From: Bacteroidetes bacterium 43-16
GTDB lineage: Bacteria > Bacteroidota > Bacteroidia > Chitinophagales > Chitinophagaceae
NCBI GenBank assembly: GCA_001897525.1
Contig: MKTB01000017.1
Span: 390,869-454,868 of the forward strand
Direction of reading: 5' to 3'
Length of the DNA: 64,000 nt
Part shown: in pieces, positions 24,923 to 35,600 of the stretch
How the letters are laid out: every line of letters begins with the position of its first letter
Numbering within the stretch: the first letter of the stretch is position 1
Made by a program: the position numbers and the translations under genes
Notes under the pieces: model-generated
What the model was told of the DNA's origin: nothing
Database searches by the model: none
Seen by the model: only the letters and a program-made list of their open reading frames with translations

Positions 24923-25303
24923 TTATTTTGCAGCGATCACGGAGATCTCTACGTTTACCCCACGAGGTAAAGCCGCTACCTGTACGCATTCGCGGGCAGG
25001 CTCGTTTTCAGTAAAATAAGTTGCATATACTTCATTGATCTGGGAAAACTGGCCCATATCGGTAATAAAAATAGTTGCTTTCAATACGTTTCCAAAACCG
25101 TATCCTGCCGTGCTTAAAATGGCTTTTACATTCTCCAGGCACTGGCGGGTTTCATCCTGTATGCCGGAAGTGATCAGTTCATTTCTTTCCTGGTTGAAAG
25201 GGATCTGACCGGAAACGAATAACATATTGCCAAATTTCACCGCATGGTTATAAGGCCCGATCGGTGCCGGTGCTGCCGGTGAATTGATAATCTCTTTTTG
25301 CAT
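24923..25303 (-). CDS. ridA: RidA family enamine/imine deaminase
   Basis: The 126-residue protein matches the RidA/YjgF family from end to end: I-G-P-Y-N-H-A-V (15-22), L-F-V-S-G-Q-I-P (28-35), V-L-K-A-T-I-F-I-T-D (73-82) and P-A-R-E-C-V-Q-V-A-A-L-P (102-113) with Arg104, the residue that binds the 2-iminoacid carboxylate. It hydrolyses reactive enamines and imines formed by PLP enzymes such as threonine dehydratase. It lies downstream of hmgA on the same strand, separated by 146 bp that include an octamer repeat array, and ends at a strong hairpin. Confidence 0.92.
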   Translation of the reverse strand: MQKEIINSPAAPAPIGPYNHAVKFGNMLFVSGQIPFNQERNELITSGIQDETRQCLENVKAILSTAGYGFGNVLKATIFITDMGQFSQINEVYATYFTENEPARECVQVAALPRGVNVEISVIAAK

Positions 25304-25374
25304 TTTTTGTTGAATATTTATTGAATATTTAAATACGTTTAATTAAATTTTCATAAGCCACTGGCTCATTTATC

Positions 25375-25451
25375 TCATCAGCACATCTCCAAATCATCAC
25401 ATCAGCTAATCTCCAAATCAGCTAATCATCACATCAGCTAATCATCACATT
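25375..25451 (-). repeat. Octamer repeat array between hmgA and ridA
   Basis: Nine 8-bp units in strict register between about 25379 and 25450. On the minus strand they alternate ATGTGATG, ATTAGCTG and ATTTGGAG, ending against the hmgA stop codon. The period and the A-T-x-x-G core match the ATTTGTRA arrays around the fabG-type gene. It is not a CRISPR array: there are no unique spacers. Confidence 0.75.
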
Positions 25452-26613
25452 ACCCGTCAATCCAGCTTAAAGCATAGTCTTCATTTTCTACGCCTAAAGC
25501 ATCTGCGGTCATGATCAGCGGGTGGAAGGTATCCACCATTACGGCCAGTTCCAGGGTTTCTTTAGCGCCAATGCTTTTCTCCACGGTACCCGGGTGCGGA
25601 CCATGCGGGATACCGGCAGGGTGCAGGGTGATCATACCTTTGGTAACATGCTTACGGCTCATGAAATCACCATCTACATAATACAGTACCTCATCGCTAT
25701 CAATATTGCTATGGTGGTAAGGGGCCGGTATAGACTTCGGATGGTAATCGAATAAACGCGGCACAAAGGAACAGATCACGAAATTATGCGCATCGAAATG
25801 CTGGTGCACCGGTGGCGGCTGGTGTACACGCCCGGTGATGGGTTCAAAATCATGTATGCTGATGGCATAAGGATACTCGCAGCCATCCCAGCCTACCACA
25901 TCAAAAGGATGATAGCCGTACCAGATCGGGTACATCATGCCTTTCTTCTTGGTATTGATCAGGAATTCTCCTTTTTCATTGATGGGGGCTACATATTCCG
26001 GCTTGCGGATATCGCGCTCACAGAATGGGGAGTGCTCCAGTAATTGTCCGTAACGGCTCAGGTATCTTTTAGGGAAAGTAATGGGGCTGAAGGAATCTAC
26101 GATGAATAAGCGGTTCTCTTCTGTTTTGAATTCAATCTGGTAAATACAACCGCGCGGGATCACCAGGTAGTCGCCGTAGCCAAAAGGGATATTGCCGTAC
26201 TGTGTTTTCAAAACGCCTTCGCCTACGTGTACGAAGATCACCTCGTCGGCATCTGCATTCTTGAAAAATGTATTGCCGTCCAGGCCTTTCATGGGCGCTG
26301 CGAGGGCGATCTGCACATCATTGTTGAACAAAACGACTTTCCTGGACCTTAAATAGTCGGTATCCGGCTTCACCGAAAACCCTTCGAAGCATCTTGGCTT
26401 CAAAATGTTGTCTGAAGCTGCTTTAGGGGAAACATCGTAAGGCTCTTTGGTCTTTACGATAACGGTAGGTGGATGGATATGATATAATAAGGAATAGTGC
26501 GAAGAAAAACCTTCTGTGCTGAACAGTTGCTCTGCATATAATTCCCCGTTCTCTTGTCTGAATTGCGTATGTCTCTTAGGTGGTATGTTACCCAGACTGT
26601 AATAATGTGGCAT
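25450..26613 (-). CDS. hmgA: Homogentisate 1,2-dioxygenase
   Basis: The 387-residue cupin-type iron dioxygenase opens the ring of homogentisate to maleylacetoacetate in tyrosine and phenylalanine catabolism. It has the cupin strands with G-D-Y-L-V-I-P-R-G, the R-V-H-Q-P-P-P-V-H-Q-H-F segment, Y-H-H-S-N-I-D-S-D-E-V-L-Y-Y with the His and Glu iron ligands, and H-P-A-G-I-P-H-G-P-H-P-G with the second His ligand. It is shorter than the mammalian enzyme (about 445) but normal for Bacteroidota. A thioesterase gene lies 18 bp upstream on the same strand; no other tyrosine-catabolism gene is adjacent. Confidence 0.93.
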   Translation of the reverse strand: MPHYYSLGNIPPKRHTQFRQENGELYAEQLFSTEGFSSHYSLLYHIHPPTVIVKTKEPYDVSPKAASDNILKPRCFEGFSVKPDTDYLRSRKVVLFNNDVQIALAAPMKGLDGNTFFKNADADEVIFVHVGEGVLKTQYGNIPFGYGDYLVIPRGCIYQIEFKTEENRLFIVDSFSPITFPKRYLSRYGQLLEHSPFCERDIRKPEYVAPINEKGEFLINTKKKGMMYPIWYGYHPFDVVGWDGCEYPYAISIHDFEPITGRVHQPPPVHQHFDAHNFVICSFVPRLFDYHPKSIPAPYHHSNIDSDEVLYYVDGDFMSRKHVTKGMITLHPAGIPHGPHPGTVEKSIGAKETLELAVMVDTFHPLIMTADALGVENEDYALSWIDG

Positions 26614-26631
26614 TTGAAACTATTTTAAGAA

Positions 26632-27030
26632 TTATGCTAAGATACCATTTTTAAATTTCTCTTTTACTTTTTCGTCCAAAGCACGGGGATTGCCATCGTC
26701 ATCAATGCGTACAAAGGTAGCAGAGGTGGTACAGGCAACGGTTTCCTCTGCATTGTACACACTATATTTACGGGCTTCCACCGTTAAGGTAACGGAAGTA
26801 TTGCCCACCTTGGTCACTTCTCCGTACAGGCGGATATGGTTACCGGCTTTTAATGGCTTCTTGAACAACAATTCTCCTACACGCAAGGTCACCATATTCT
26901 GGGTCTGGCAATATTCCGTGGCAAATGAGCCTGCTGCTTCATCGATCCAGGCCATCAGGATGCCGCCAAACAAATTACCATGAATACCGATATCCTTGGT
27001 CATTACAATTTTCTTTGTGATTAATTCCAT
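26632..27030 (-). CDS. Acyl-CoA thioesterase, hotdog fold (YciA/BACH type)
   Basis: The 132-residue protein has the YciA-like hotdog pattern: N-L-F-G-G-I-L-M-A-W-I-D-E-A-A-G with the catalytic Asp in the central helix, then T-L-R-V-G-E-L-L-F-K-K-P and V-G-N-T-S-V-T-L-T-V-E-A. It hydrolyses acyl-CoA thioesters. I start at the ATG at 27030; a frame with five more codons would need a TTG. It is followed after 18 bp by hmgA and probably shares its transcript, although a metabolic link is not obvious. Confidence 0.85.
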   Translation of the reverse strand: MELITKKIVMTKDIGIHGNLFGGILMAWIDEAAGSFATEYCQTQNMVTLRVGELLFKKPLKAGNHIRLYGEVTKVGNTSVTLTVEARKYSVYNAEETVACTTSATFVRIDDDGNPRALDEKVKEKFKNGILA

Positions 27031-27161
27031 TTTATCAAACGTCAACGTTTTTTAGACGCGCAAAGATAAGTTTTCTTATTGTGCAAAATACAAGACCGGC
27101 AGTATGTATTACACACGACAGACAAAAGAAGTTACCGGGAAAGGCTAGCTATATCAGTGAT

Positions 27162-27197
27162 AAAACCTATAAGGTTTCAAAAACCTTATAGGTTTTG
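27162..27197. terminator. Recurrent CCTATAAGG palindrome, copy 1
   Basis: AAACCTATAAGG and CCTTATAGGTTT form a 12-bp perfect stem around TTTCAAAAA-type loop bases, 36 bp downstream of alkB on the minus strand. The same stem recurs at 47030 and 54880, always directly after a gene end. Confidence 0.8.
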
Positions 27198-27233
27198 GTG
27201 CAGCCTGGCTGTCTTAACCTGCTCAATATGATA

Positions 27234-27842
27234 TCAGCGCTCAATATTTCTAAAAGTGAGATTGATCCTGGCGGTATGCACTTTTTTGGTAGGGGGCAAG
27301 CGATGCAGCCAAAAGCTTTGTGTGCTGCCTTTCATCACCAGCAGGCTGCCATGAGGTAGTTGCAGCTCCACTTTTTCTTTATTGAATTTATGTTTGAAGG
27401 CAAATTTCCGTTCTGCTCCCAGGCTAAGGGAAGCGATAGCACCGTCTTTCTTCAGGTCTTTTTCATCATCGCTGTGCCAGGCCATACCTTCTTCCCCGGT
27501 ATGATACAAGTTCAAGAGGCAGGAGTTAAAGGTCTCCCCGGTTTCTTGCTCTACTATAGTTTTTAAGGCCAGCAAGGCTGCTGTCCAGGGTAGGGCATAT
27601 TTGGTGGTATTGGAGTAAGTGTAGGCAAAAGGCTCATCGCCATACCAGGCTACTTTTCTTTTTGTAATGATCTCTTTACCAAAAATAATTGCCTTATCAT
27701 GCTCCCAGTCAATACCGCTCAGCAGCTGCTCAAAATAATGATCTGCAGTTGCCCGGTCTATAATGATGCCCAGGTAATTGACGATACCATCCTGGGGCAG
27801 ATAATTTTTTTCTTTGTCTAAATGTTCTTCAAATAGTAGCAT
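27234..27842 (-). CDS. alkB: Alpha-ketoglutarate-dependent DNA repair dioxygenase AlkB
   Basis: The 202-residue protein is an AlkB-type Fe(II)/2-oxoglutarate dioxygenase that oxidatively removes 1-methyladenine and 3-methylcytosine. The metal ligands are H123-x-D125 (W-H-S-D-D-E) and H180 (W-L-H-R), and R192 and R198 in R-I-N-L-T-F-R hold 2-oxoglutarate; the spacing equals E. coli AlkB. The nucleotide-recognition lid contains Y-G-D-E-P-F-A-Y. The ATG at 27842 lies 10 bp after the stop of the AraC-MGMT gene, so the two form an adaptive-response unit; a longer frame would need TTG and overlap that gene. Confidence 0.92.
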   Translation of the reverse strand: MLLFEEHLDKEKNYLPQDGIVNYLGIIIDRATADHYFEQLLSGIDWEHDKAIIFGKEIITKRKVAWYGDEPFAYTYSNTTKYALPWTAALLALKTIVEQETGETFNSCLLNLYHTGEEGMAWHSDDEKDLKKDGAIASLSLGAERKFAFKHKFNKEKVELQLPHGSLLVMKGSTQSFWLHRLPPTKKVHTARINLTFRNIER

Positions 27843-27852
27843 AATAGTAGGT

Positions 27853-28698
27853 TTATTCTTCAAATCTTTGTGCGCTTTCCCAGCCTATAAGGGCTGTTTT
27901 CCGGGTTGGTCCCCACATATAACCACCAATAAGCCCTGAGTTCTGGATGACCCGGTGGCAGGGAATAAGAAAAGCAACGGGATTGCTGCCGATGGCCGTG
28001 CCTACTGCCCTTGAAGCCTTAGGCTTGCCGATCTCATCAGCGATCTTGCCATAAGTACTCAGGCTGCCCATAGGGATCTTTAACAGGCTTTCCCAAACTT
28101 TGACCTGGAATTCTGTGCCTTTCAGGTGCAGTTTTATTTCACCCAGCTTACTCCAGTCATCGCGGAATATATGTAGTGCATTTTCCTGCCGCGCATCACT
28201 TTGCGCTGTAAATGTTGCATTGGGAAACCGGGCGCTTAAATTATCGAACGCCTTTACCGGATCTGCGTCAAAGGCCATATGGCAAATTCCTTTTGCTGTG
28301 GAAGCGATTAATATCTCCCCGAAAATACTGGATGCATAACTGTAATTGATGTGCAGGTCTTTGCCCCCGTTTTTATATTCCGCAGGGGTCATACCCTCTA
28401 TTTTTATAAACAGGTCGTGCAGGCGGCTGGTACTGGAAAAACCGGTGGCCAGGCTGGCATCCAGTAAGGTATGATTGTCTTCTTTCAATAGCTTTTTAGC
28501 ATGGGCCAGGCTGATGTATTGCAGGAATTTCTTGGGGCTGGTGCCGGCCCAGTCTGTAAATAGTTTCTGGAAATGATGCGGGCTGAGGTGTACACTTGCA
28601 GCAATTGTTTCCAGGTCGGGATGCTCTTTATAGTGCTCTTGAATGTATTCAATAGCCTGTGCGATCCTGTTGAAATTAAGCGTGGTTTGTGTTTCCAT
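27853..28698 (-). CDS. AraC-type HTH fused to O6-methylguanine-DNA methyltransferase
   Basis: The 281-residue protein joins an AraC-type double helix-turn-helix domain (about 10-112) to an O6-alkylguanine-DNA alkyltransferase domain (about 115-275) with the acceptor motif I-P-C-H-R-V and Cys247. It lacks the N-terminal zinc domain of E. coli Ada (the Cys38 phosphotriester sensor), so if it autoregulates, the signal must come from another cysteine or from Cys247. It lies directly upstream of alkB. This HTH-MGMT architecture is common in Bacteroidota and is often annotated as Ada-like. Confidence 0.92.
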   Translation of the reverse strand: METQTTLNFNRIAQAIEYIQEHYKEHPDLETIAASVHLSPHHFQKLFTDWAGTSPKKFLQYISLAHAKKLLKEDNHTLLDASLATGFSSTSRLHDLFIKIEGMTPAEYKNGGKDLHINYSYASSIFGEILIASTAKGICHMAFDADPVKAFDNLSARFPNATFTAQSDARQENALHIFRDDWSKLGEIKLHLKGTEFQVKVWESLLKIPMGSLSTYGKIADEIGKPKASRAVGTAIGSNPVAFLIPCHRVIQNSGLIGGYMWGPTRKTALIGWESAQRFEE

Positions 28699-29088
28699 AA
28701 AGGGGTAATTGTCTGTAGCAAAATTCAGGAATTATTCCGGGTAATAAAATCCATTTCTTGTGCTTTCTCTTGTAGGTTACCATGGACGGGTGCTGAATGA
28801 TAAAAATCCGGATTTTAGATCGCAGATCCTATAGCATCATTATGACATTGCTTCTTAATATATTTTGTAAGTGTAACTATAAGTTATGAACTCAGAGTAA
28901 GAAAGTATGAACCTGGAATGGCCAATGATGAACTGGTCCTTGCGGAAAATAAACAATGAACTGATATTTATATTGTACTCCATGAAAACAGATCGTGCGC
29001 TGACTTCTTCTGATCTTGCTCATAAAAGTTTAAACAAATTCAATAATTTTTAGTTTAATTAATGTTGTAATATAAATTTATTTTTTTT
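28699..29088. other. 390-bp divergent intergenic region
   Basis: No gene is seen between the Ada-like gene and the small secreted protein. It contains a perfect 14-bp palindrome, AAAATCCGGATTTT (28803-28816), about 105 bp upstream of the Ada-like start, which could be an operator but has no second copy here. The 120 bases before 29089 are A/T-rich. No convincing TAnnTTTG box stands out. Confidence 0.45.
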
Positions 29089-29544
29089 ATGAAAAAACTA
29101 CTCATTTTTACAGCAGCTGCGGCTGTTTTAACCTTATCAGGCATGAGCTATGCCGGGAGCGGAAAAGTTTCTGAAGTTGTGGTGACAAACCCGAATGATG
29201 CGCCCAGTGCTCCGCCTCCGGAGATCAACACTTATTACCTGGTCAGATGGAAACCACTTCCGCCAAATACGGCGCTAACTGCCGCAACAAGTGCTCATAT
29301 TGCCAGTTATATATCCAATTCCTATACGACTTATAACCTGACCAGTTTATATTCACCGGCTAACTACGAGGGCTGGCTGGCTTTTTCAACTGCAGCCTGC
29401 AGGACCGCATTCCTGAGTAAACGAGTGTATCCATCCGGAAGTTCTACTACTACCTGGAGCTCTTATTATGAAATAGACGGCGCCCGTAATACCATTACGA
29501 TTTCAGGACCACCTAACGTTTTTGTAATGAATTGTCCTCTGTAA
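29089..29544 (+). CDS. Small secreted protein of unknown function
   Basis: The family is not recognised. The 151-residue protein has a signal peptide (about 1-22, ending S-Y-A), a Pro-rich linker (D-A-P-S-A-P-P-P-E, about 37-45) and a Tyr/Ser/Thr-rich domain with only two cysteines in the mature part (C109 and C149), which could form one disulfide. There is no lipobox and no sorting domain. It stands alone, after a long A/T-rich upstream region. It is followed at 29639 by a strong hairpin shared with the convergent gene. Confidence 0.65.
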   Translation: MKKLLIFTAAAAVLTLSGMSYAGSGKVSEVVVTNPNDAPSAPPPEINTYYLVRWKPLPPNTALTAATSAHIASYISNSYTTYNLTSLYSPANYEGWLAFSTAACRTAFLSKRVYPSGSSTTTWSSYYEIDGARNTITISGPPNVFVMNCPL

Positions 29545-29638
29545 TTTAATGCTTAATTCTTATCACCCTGAATTTATCGCAGGGGCGATAAGCTGAATGC
29601 GACAAGCATTTTAGCCTTTAGGAGACCGTTCCTTTTAT

Positions 29639-29675
29639 AATAAGGTGGCCATGAAATTTTCATGGCCACCTTATT
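29639..29675. terminator. Bidirectional terminator
   Basis: AATAAGGTGGCCATGAAA and its exact complement form a stem of about 17 bp with a minimal loop between convergent genes, with A/T-rich flanks on both sides. Confidence 0.88.
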
Positions 29676-29698
29676 AATATTGATACTTACAATAGATA

Positions 29699-32600
29699 CT
29701 ACTTCACTTCTACGCGAATGCCTTCTGTATGTGAGCTGAACTCAGGTGCATACATACATTGTGCAGTGGTAATGCCGTTGGAAAAAGTACCTTTTTGCGC
29801 TACGACCAAAGGATATTCGAATACAAATGTGCCTTTAGGCAGGCGGTCAAAGAAGAAATGGGTAGCAATGTCTTTGGTGGATTCATAATAACCCAGGCCA
29901 CTGTTCCATTTATAACCGCTTAATACGTTTACCGGCTCGAAGCCTGCTGCACGCATATCTTTCATGTGTACGTATTCCATATCGCGGTCTACTTTCAATA
30001 CGATGCGCACTTTTACTTTATCGCCTATTTTCAATGGCTGATTGGTGGTGATCTCTTTTAATACGGGACCGCGATCGGTATTGGTTTCAATATACAATTG
30101 CTTGGTAATGTTCAATGGGCTGGCACCTGCTGAAGAAGTGATCTTGTCCATGTTCTCAAAATACTGCCAATAAACCGCTCCCCAGGAAGTACCTGTATTT
30201 TTGCCGGTTTTATTGTCTACGGTCACTTTGATATTACCCATTTCCGGTTTTACGTCTTTACCTTCAATTTGCTTTTTGAAATAACCCGTTCCGGCCTCTG
30301 TCTTTTCCTGCGCGGAATTGATGGTCATATTACCCAGGGAGATGACTACTTCCGGTTCATATTGCAACCAGTCTGTACCGCTGCGCAAGAGGGCATAAAC
30401 GGCATCGGCTGTGGCTGTAGTAGTTTGCCAGTTCTGGGTTTGTTTCTGTTTCAGTAACCATACTTTCAGGTCATCTACGGTTTTCTCATCTTTTTTGATC
30501 TCTTCAAATGCGGTGATCAGCAAAGCATGTGACTCCACCGGAAGATCGTACCACCAGTAACTACGGGCATTGTTCCAGTACATACCCATTTCTTTACTGC
30601 GCAGTGCTCTTTCCGATAAGGATTCCATAATCGTATTAGCAGTCGGTTTATCTGCTTTACGGAATTGCGTTAAAGCGATCATGCCCTGCATATAATTATT
30701 CTGGTCCATCCAGAATTGCTTTTCCTGGCTCATGTAATAGTCATAAGCAATTTTAGCCTCCTGGGGTACTGTACTGTTCATAAAGCTTCTCAGGTACAGG
30801 TATTGAACCTGGGATTGAGACAGGTTATTTTGTTTCAGTTGTTCTTTTTTGATATTGCGGTAGTCTTTCAATACTTCGGTATCCAGAAAGGAAAGGCCTT
30901 TGCGCAGGATGTTTTGTACCTCTTTGTCCTGGGCGGCTTTTACATTCATGGATTGCAACTTTGCCATACCCGTAAGGATATACTGGGTGATGTAGCGATT
31001 GCTGCCCATACCCGGGAACCAACCGAATGAACCATCATTGTTCTGCATTTTAGACAGCTTATCAATAGCGCTGTTCAGGCCTTTGGATAGTTGATGGGTC
31101 TCAAATAAGCGTGCTATATTTTGTTTTTGCTGTGCTTCTGATTTTGCTTCCAGTACCCAGGGAGTTTCTTCCAGCAGGGCTGTTTTTAATTCCTGGTTCT
31201 TTTGCAGGTTAGAGAGCAATGCAGCGGTATCTGTAGTGCGCCATTTATCAAAGATGGCCGCTACTTTAGGGCTTTGGGCGACGATATGACCGGCCAGTGC
31301 ATTGGCATAAAAACGGTTAAAGGTCTGCTCGGCACATTCATAAGGGAACTCCATCAGGTAGGGCAGGGCCTGTACGGCATACCATGCCGGGTTTCCGGTA
31401 AACTCTACCGTCAGTCCTTTATGCAATAAGGTATTGCTGCCGGCAGATTGTAAAAGTTTTTCTAAAGAAAAAGTCTCCGTGGTATTACCGCGAACGGGTA
31501 ATGGTTGTGTTTCGGTGACCAGCATTCTATTGGTCACAACAGGCACCAGGTGCTCTTCACCATCGCTGAAATCACCGGCTTCGGCTACAATACGTACCAG
31601 TACGGGTTCATAGCGGGCTTGTGGCACATTGAGGTTAAAGTTCACCACGCCGCTTTGTTGTGCGGCCACGGTAAAGCTTTGCTGGTTGTCCTTAAAGCCA
31701 AAAGGCAGGTTCAGGGTTTGTAAGGTCTGTGCATCTACGATCTCGATACGTGCTTTGCCGTTTAAGGCTTTATCAGACAGGTTGCTGATCTTAGCGGCAA
31801 CGGTGATCTGGTCGCCCTGGCGGAAGAAGCGCGGCAGGTTAGGGGTTACCATCAGGTCTTTCTGCGTTTTTACAGAACCGCTCAGGTAGCCGGTTTGCCA
31901 GTCTTTGGTATGCGCGAAGGCCATAAAGTTCCATTCGGTCAATGCTTCCGGTATGGTGAATTTTATTTTGACATTGCCATCGGCATCGGTTTGCAATTGC
32001 GGGATAAAGAAGGCCGTCTCGTTTAAATTGGTACGGATAGCTGCATTTTTATTAGAAACAGTTGATTGAGGGTCAGGCAGGATCATATGCCTTGGGGCAT
32101 TTTCTTGTTGAACCTCGCTGTCTTTTTTTACCTCAGGAGTGGTGTAGCCTGCACTTTTCTCATCAGCTGATGGAGCTGCCGCCGCAACTTCTGCTGCTGC
32201 ATAATTCGCTCTTAATGCACTGCTTTTGTACATTCTGCCACCATTAGCAGAATAACTTCTATATACTTCAAATCCAAGTGGTAAGTTCCAGGAGGGATAT
32301 TCTTTAAGTAATTGCGCCTGTTCTGATTCCATCTCTACAGCATTGCCACTCCTGCTTTTGAAGCCGAAGTTATTCCAGTACATATATTGAGGATTACTGC
32401 CAAACAGTTTGTCCCAGTTCCAGCTATGTGGTTTTAATGCATCTAAAGAAGCATCATACAGGCCGGCCACTAATTCTGCCGCTACTTTTTCTTTTTGATG
32501 GCCTTTAATGGTCAGGGTCCATTCTTCTGCTGCACCCGGCAATAATTTATCGCGATGGGTAGCCCAGCTAATCGACAGGTCTTTATTGCTCCATGGAATA

Positions 32601-35600
32601 TTGATGCCTTGTGTGGCCTGGTACACACGGTTATTGTATACATATAACCAGTTGGTGCTTTGGTTGCCCCGGTCTGCTTCTGTAACTGCAATGTTCAGCG
32701 GACTTTTTTTCCAGTCCAATGGCTTATTCCAACTGTTGCGCTGTAAAAGATTAGCCTGCTCCAATGCCGGTGCTACGAAGAGTTTTATGTTGTCGCCCGG
32801 TTGATAGCTGCTTTTGTCGCTGGCGGTAAACAGTGGTACATCGAACTGTACTTTGGTGTCGGGGAGAAAAACGTAGATATATTGTTTTTGTACGACTTCT
32901 TTACCTTCTTTATCTTTTGCTTTTACTTCAATCTCGTAATAGCCGGATTGTTTCCATATATTTTTCGGCAGCTCGAGTTTGCCATCTTTGGTACTGGTGA
33001 AGGTATTGCTCCAGGCAGCAGCCAGCTTTTTCCTGTTTTCGGGCTTCCATTCTTCTTTATATTGATCGGCCGGGAAGAGTTGTTTAAATTCACTTTCTGT
33101 ATAAATGAAATCGCTTGGCATGGCCCATAAACGCTCACGATAGAATTTATCGGGGCCTTGTAAAGGGCTGATCTGCACCTGCACAGCAGCCGGTGTAAAG
33201 ATGCCGTTCAGGTTCCTGGTCAACACAGCAATGTTAGCCAGGTTGCTTGAAAGCGCTTGTGCAGGGGCATTGAGCTGTATATCAAGACTGCGGTAACCTA
33301 CGGAAACAAATTGGGTATTGCTCCGGGTTTCACCATTAATATCGGTGATATCTACGGTAACGGTATAGGTAAAAACGGGTAAGTTAGCCGCATCGGCGCT
33401 TTTATCGGGAATAGCCGTAAAGTCAAAGTTGAAGTTGCCGTTCTCATCTGTTTTTACAGTGCCGTTAACGATCTCCGTCTGTGGGGTGTTCGGCACATAG
33501 GAACGGTAGAGCCAAGGGTAGGGGTAACGTACATTACGCACCACACGATAGTTCACGGTAGCCTGGTCGATGTTATTACCTGCATAAGCCAATGCTTTAC
33601 CGGAGATCTTAATATTTTCTTCCAGTTTGTAATTGGTCTTTAAGGTATCCAACTCAACATAGAATTTCGGGCGCTTGTACTCCTCTACATTGAAGTACAC
33701 ACTACCGTATTGAGAGCTGATGCTCATGCCTCCGGTCAGTCCGCTTGCAGGCGCTTCAAAGCTCCCGGAGAAAGAGCCGAATTCATTGGTCGTGAAAGAC
33801 AGTTCTTTTATAGCCTGGTAATTCGCATCACGGAAGATCACCTTTACGGTCTCCTTAGCGGCTACTGTATGGTCTTTGGGATTTTTTGTATTCAGTAAAA
33901 TACCTTTGAAATAAATCGTTTGTCCCGGCCTGTAGATGCTGCGGTCGGTGAAGATGAAATTGGTTTTGCGTGCCTGGTTCTGGTCGCGGTAGTAAGGTGT
34001 TCTACGTAAGCTGTAGCTCTCGTTCTGGTCTACCAGGAAAGTATCTTTATCTTTTACAATGGCAAAAGAAGTATTGTAATCAATATTATCTCCCGGCAGG
34101 GCAATGGTGCCTTCTTTCGTTCCATTTAATACGTTCTTAATGCTTCCCAGGTATTTCCCGCTTTTGTTCTGGTATTGAAAATTAATCAGGGCAAGATTGG
34201 CATTGGCTACATATTGACCGGTTTTACGGTCCAGTACATACAGTTTATTGTCTTCTTTATCGCCCTGGAGCCTGATACCGGATAGATGGCTTACCTGTAA
34301 TAGTTTTTTAACCACCAGGTCTGCTTTACTGTCTTTGATCACGATCAGGTACAAGCCTGCGGCTAAAGCATCCGCTTTCAGTTCTACGCTGTGGTCTTTA
34401 AGGTCTTCGCTATTCACCAGGACCTGTTTCCAGCTTTTGACCAGCTTACCCTGGTATTCTTCGTTCCTGGCCTGGGACAAGGTCGTGGTGTAAATACTGA
34501 TCTCGACTTCTTTTACATTCTTATAAGATAAGAGCCATTTGATATTTTCATTAGGGATGTAGGCATCTTCCAGTTCAACCCTTAATGAATGGGACTCCAT
34601 TGAACCGATCAGGTTGGAAGCGTTTATGGCTCCTTCCTCATTAGGATATTGCTGTATGATCTGCTGCAACTCTTTTCTTAAGGCAATAAGATCTGCTTTG
34701 TTTTCTGCCGGGGCTTCTATTTCCATATATCTGCCCCTGTTATTACCTGTGGTATTCAGCTTAGTCTGGGCAGCTAAGAAATAAACCTGTGCGGCACCTG
34801 CATGTTTGCTATATTTTTTAGCTAATGTATATAGGGCATTCCTGTAGTGTTCCTCTTTATTGGGGAAGGTGGCATATTGATGAACGAATGCAAGACGGGA
34901 AATATCTGCATCGATCAGGCCTTCTATATTGTCGCTTTGTATATTTTTATTAAGGACTTCCTGGTATAGCTTCAGTGCCTGCATTTGCAGGGAGCTGCTG
35001 TCCTTAGACTGGATGTTCAGTTTTACAAAATCAGTTGCAGCAGCAAAATATTTCAGCTCATCTATGCTGAATTTGTAAGCCGGGTTGATCACATCTCTTT
35101 CCTCTGATTTAAAATAATCCAGGGCATCGAACACTAAAAGATCGTATAGACTGGGACGTAGTTTGGAAGTGTTCTCTCCCGGGTTAATAATTGCTTTATA
35201 CTTAGTGGTAGGCACATTAACCAGCTCCTGCCGATGTTCTATAGATGCCAGGAATAATGCAGTGATCTTTTTATGGAACTTGGTAGCATCCCAGGTAGCA
35301 ATATCTGTGCTGGTATTGTTTTCTACGGTTGTTTGCTCGTAGACCTGGTAGCGGTTGTTTTCAAAATAAGATAAATAAGCCTTGGCGGTTATGTTTTGCC
35401 AGATGGCTTTTTCCACCGTATTTTTTGCTTTGGCTATTTCTGCCTCCATTTGAAGGATGGTCTTAGCTGCTGCATCTTCCTGTTGCTGGTCCAGTGCCAG
35501 CAGCCAGGCTTTTGCCTTGATGACCTCATCGGCCTGCTTTTTTTGCTCTGCCGATTTCAGTATATCGGCTACGATAATTTTTGCTGATTCCGGTTTGCCA

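Noticed and set aside
25375-25451. CRISPR-like look of the hmgA-ridA repeat
   Set aside because: Units are 8 bp without unique spacers, and no cas gene is in the window.
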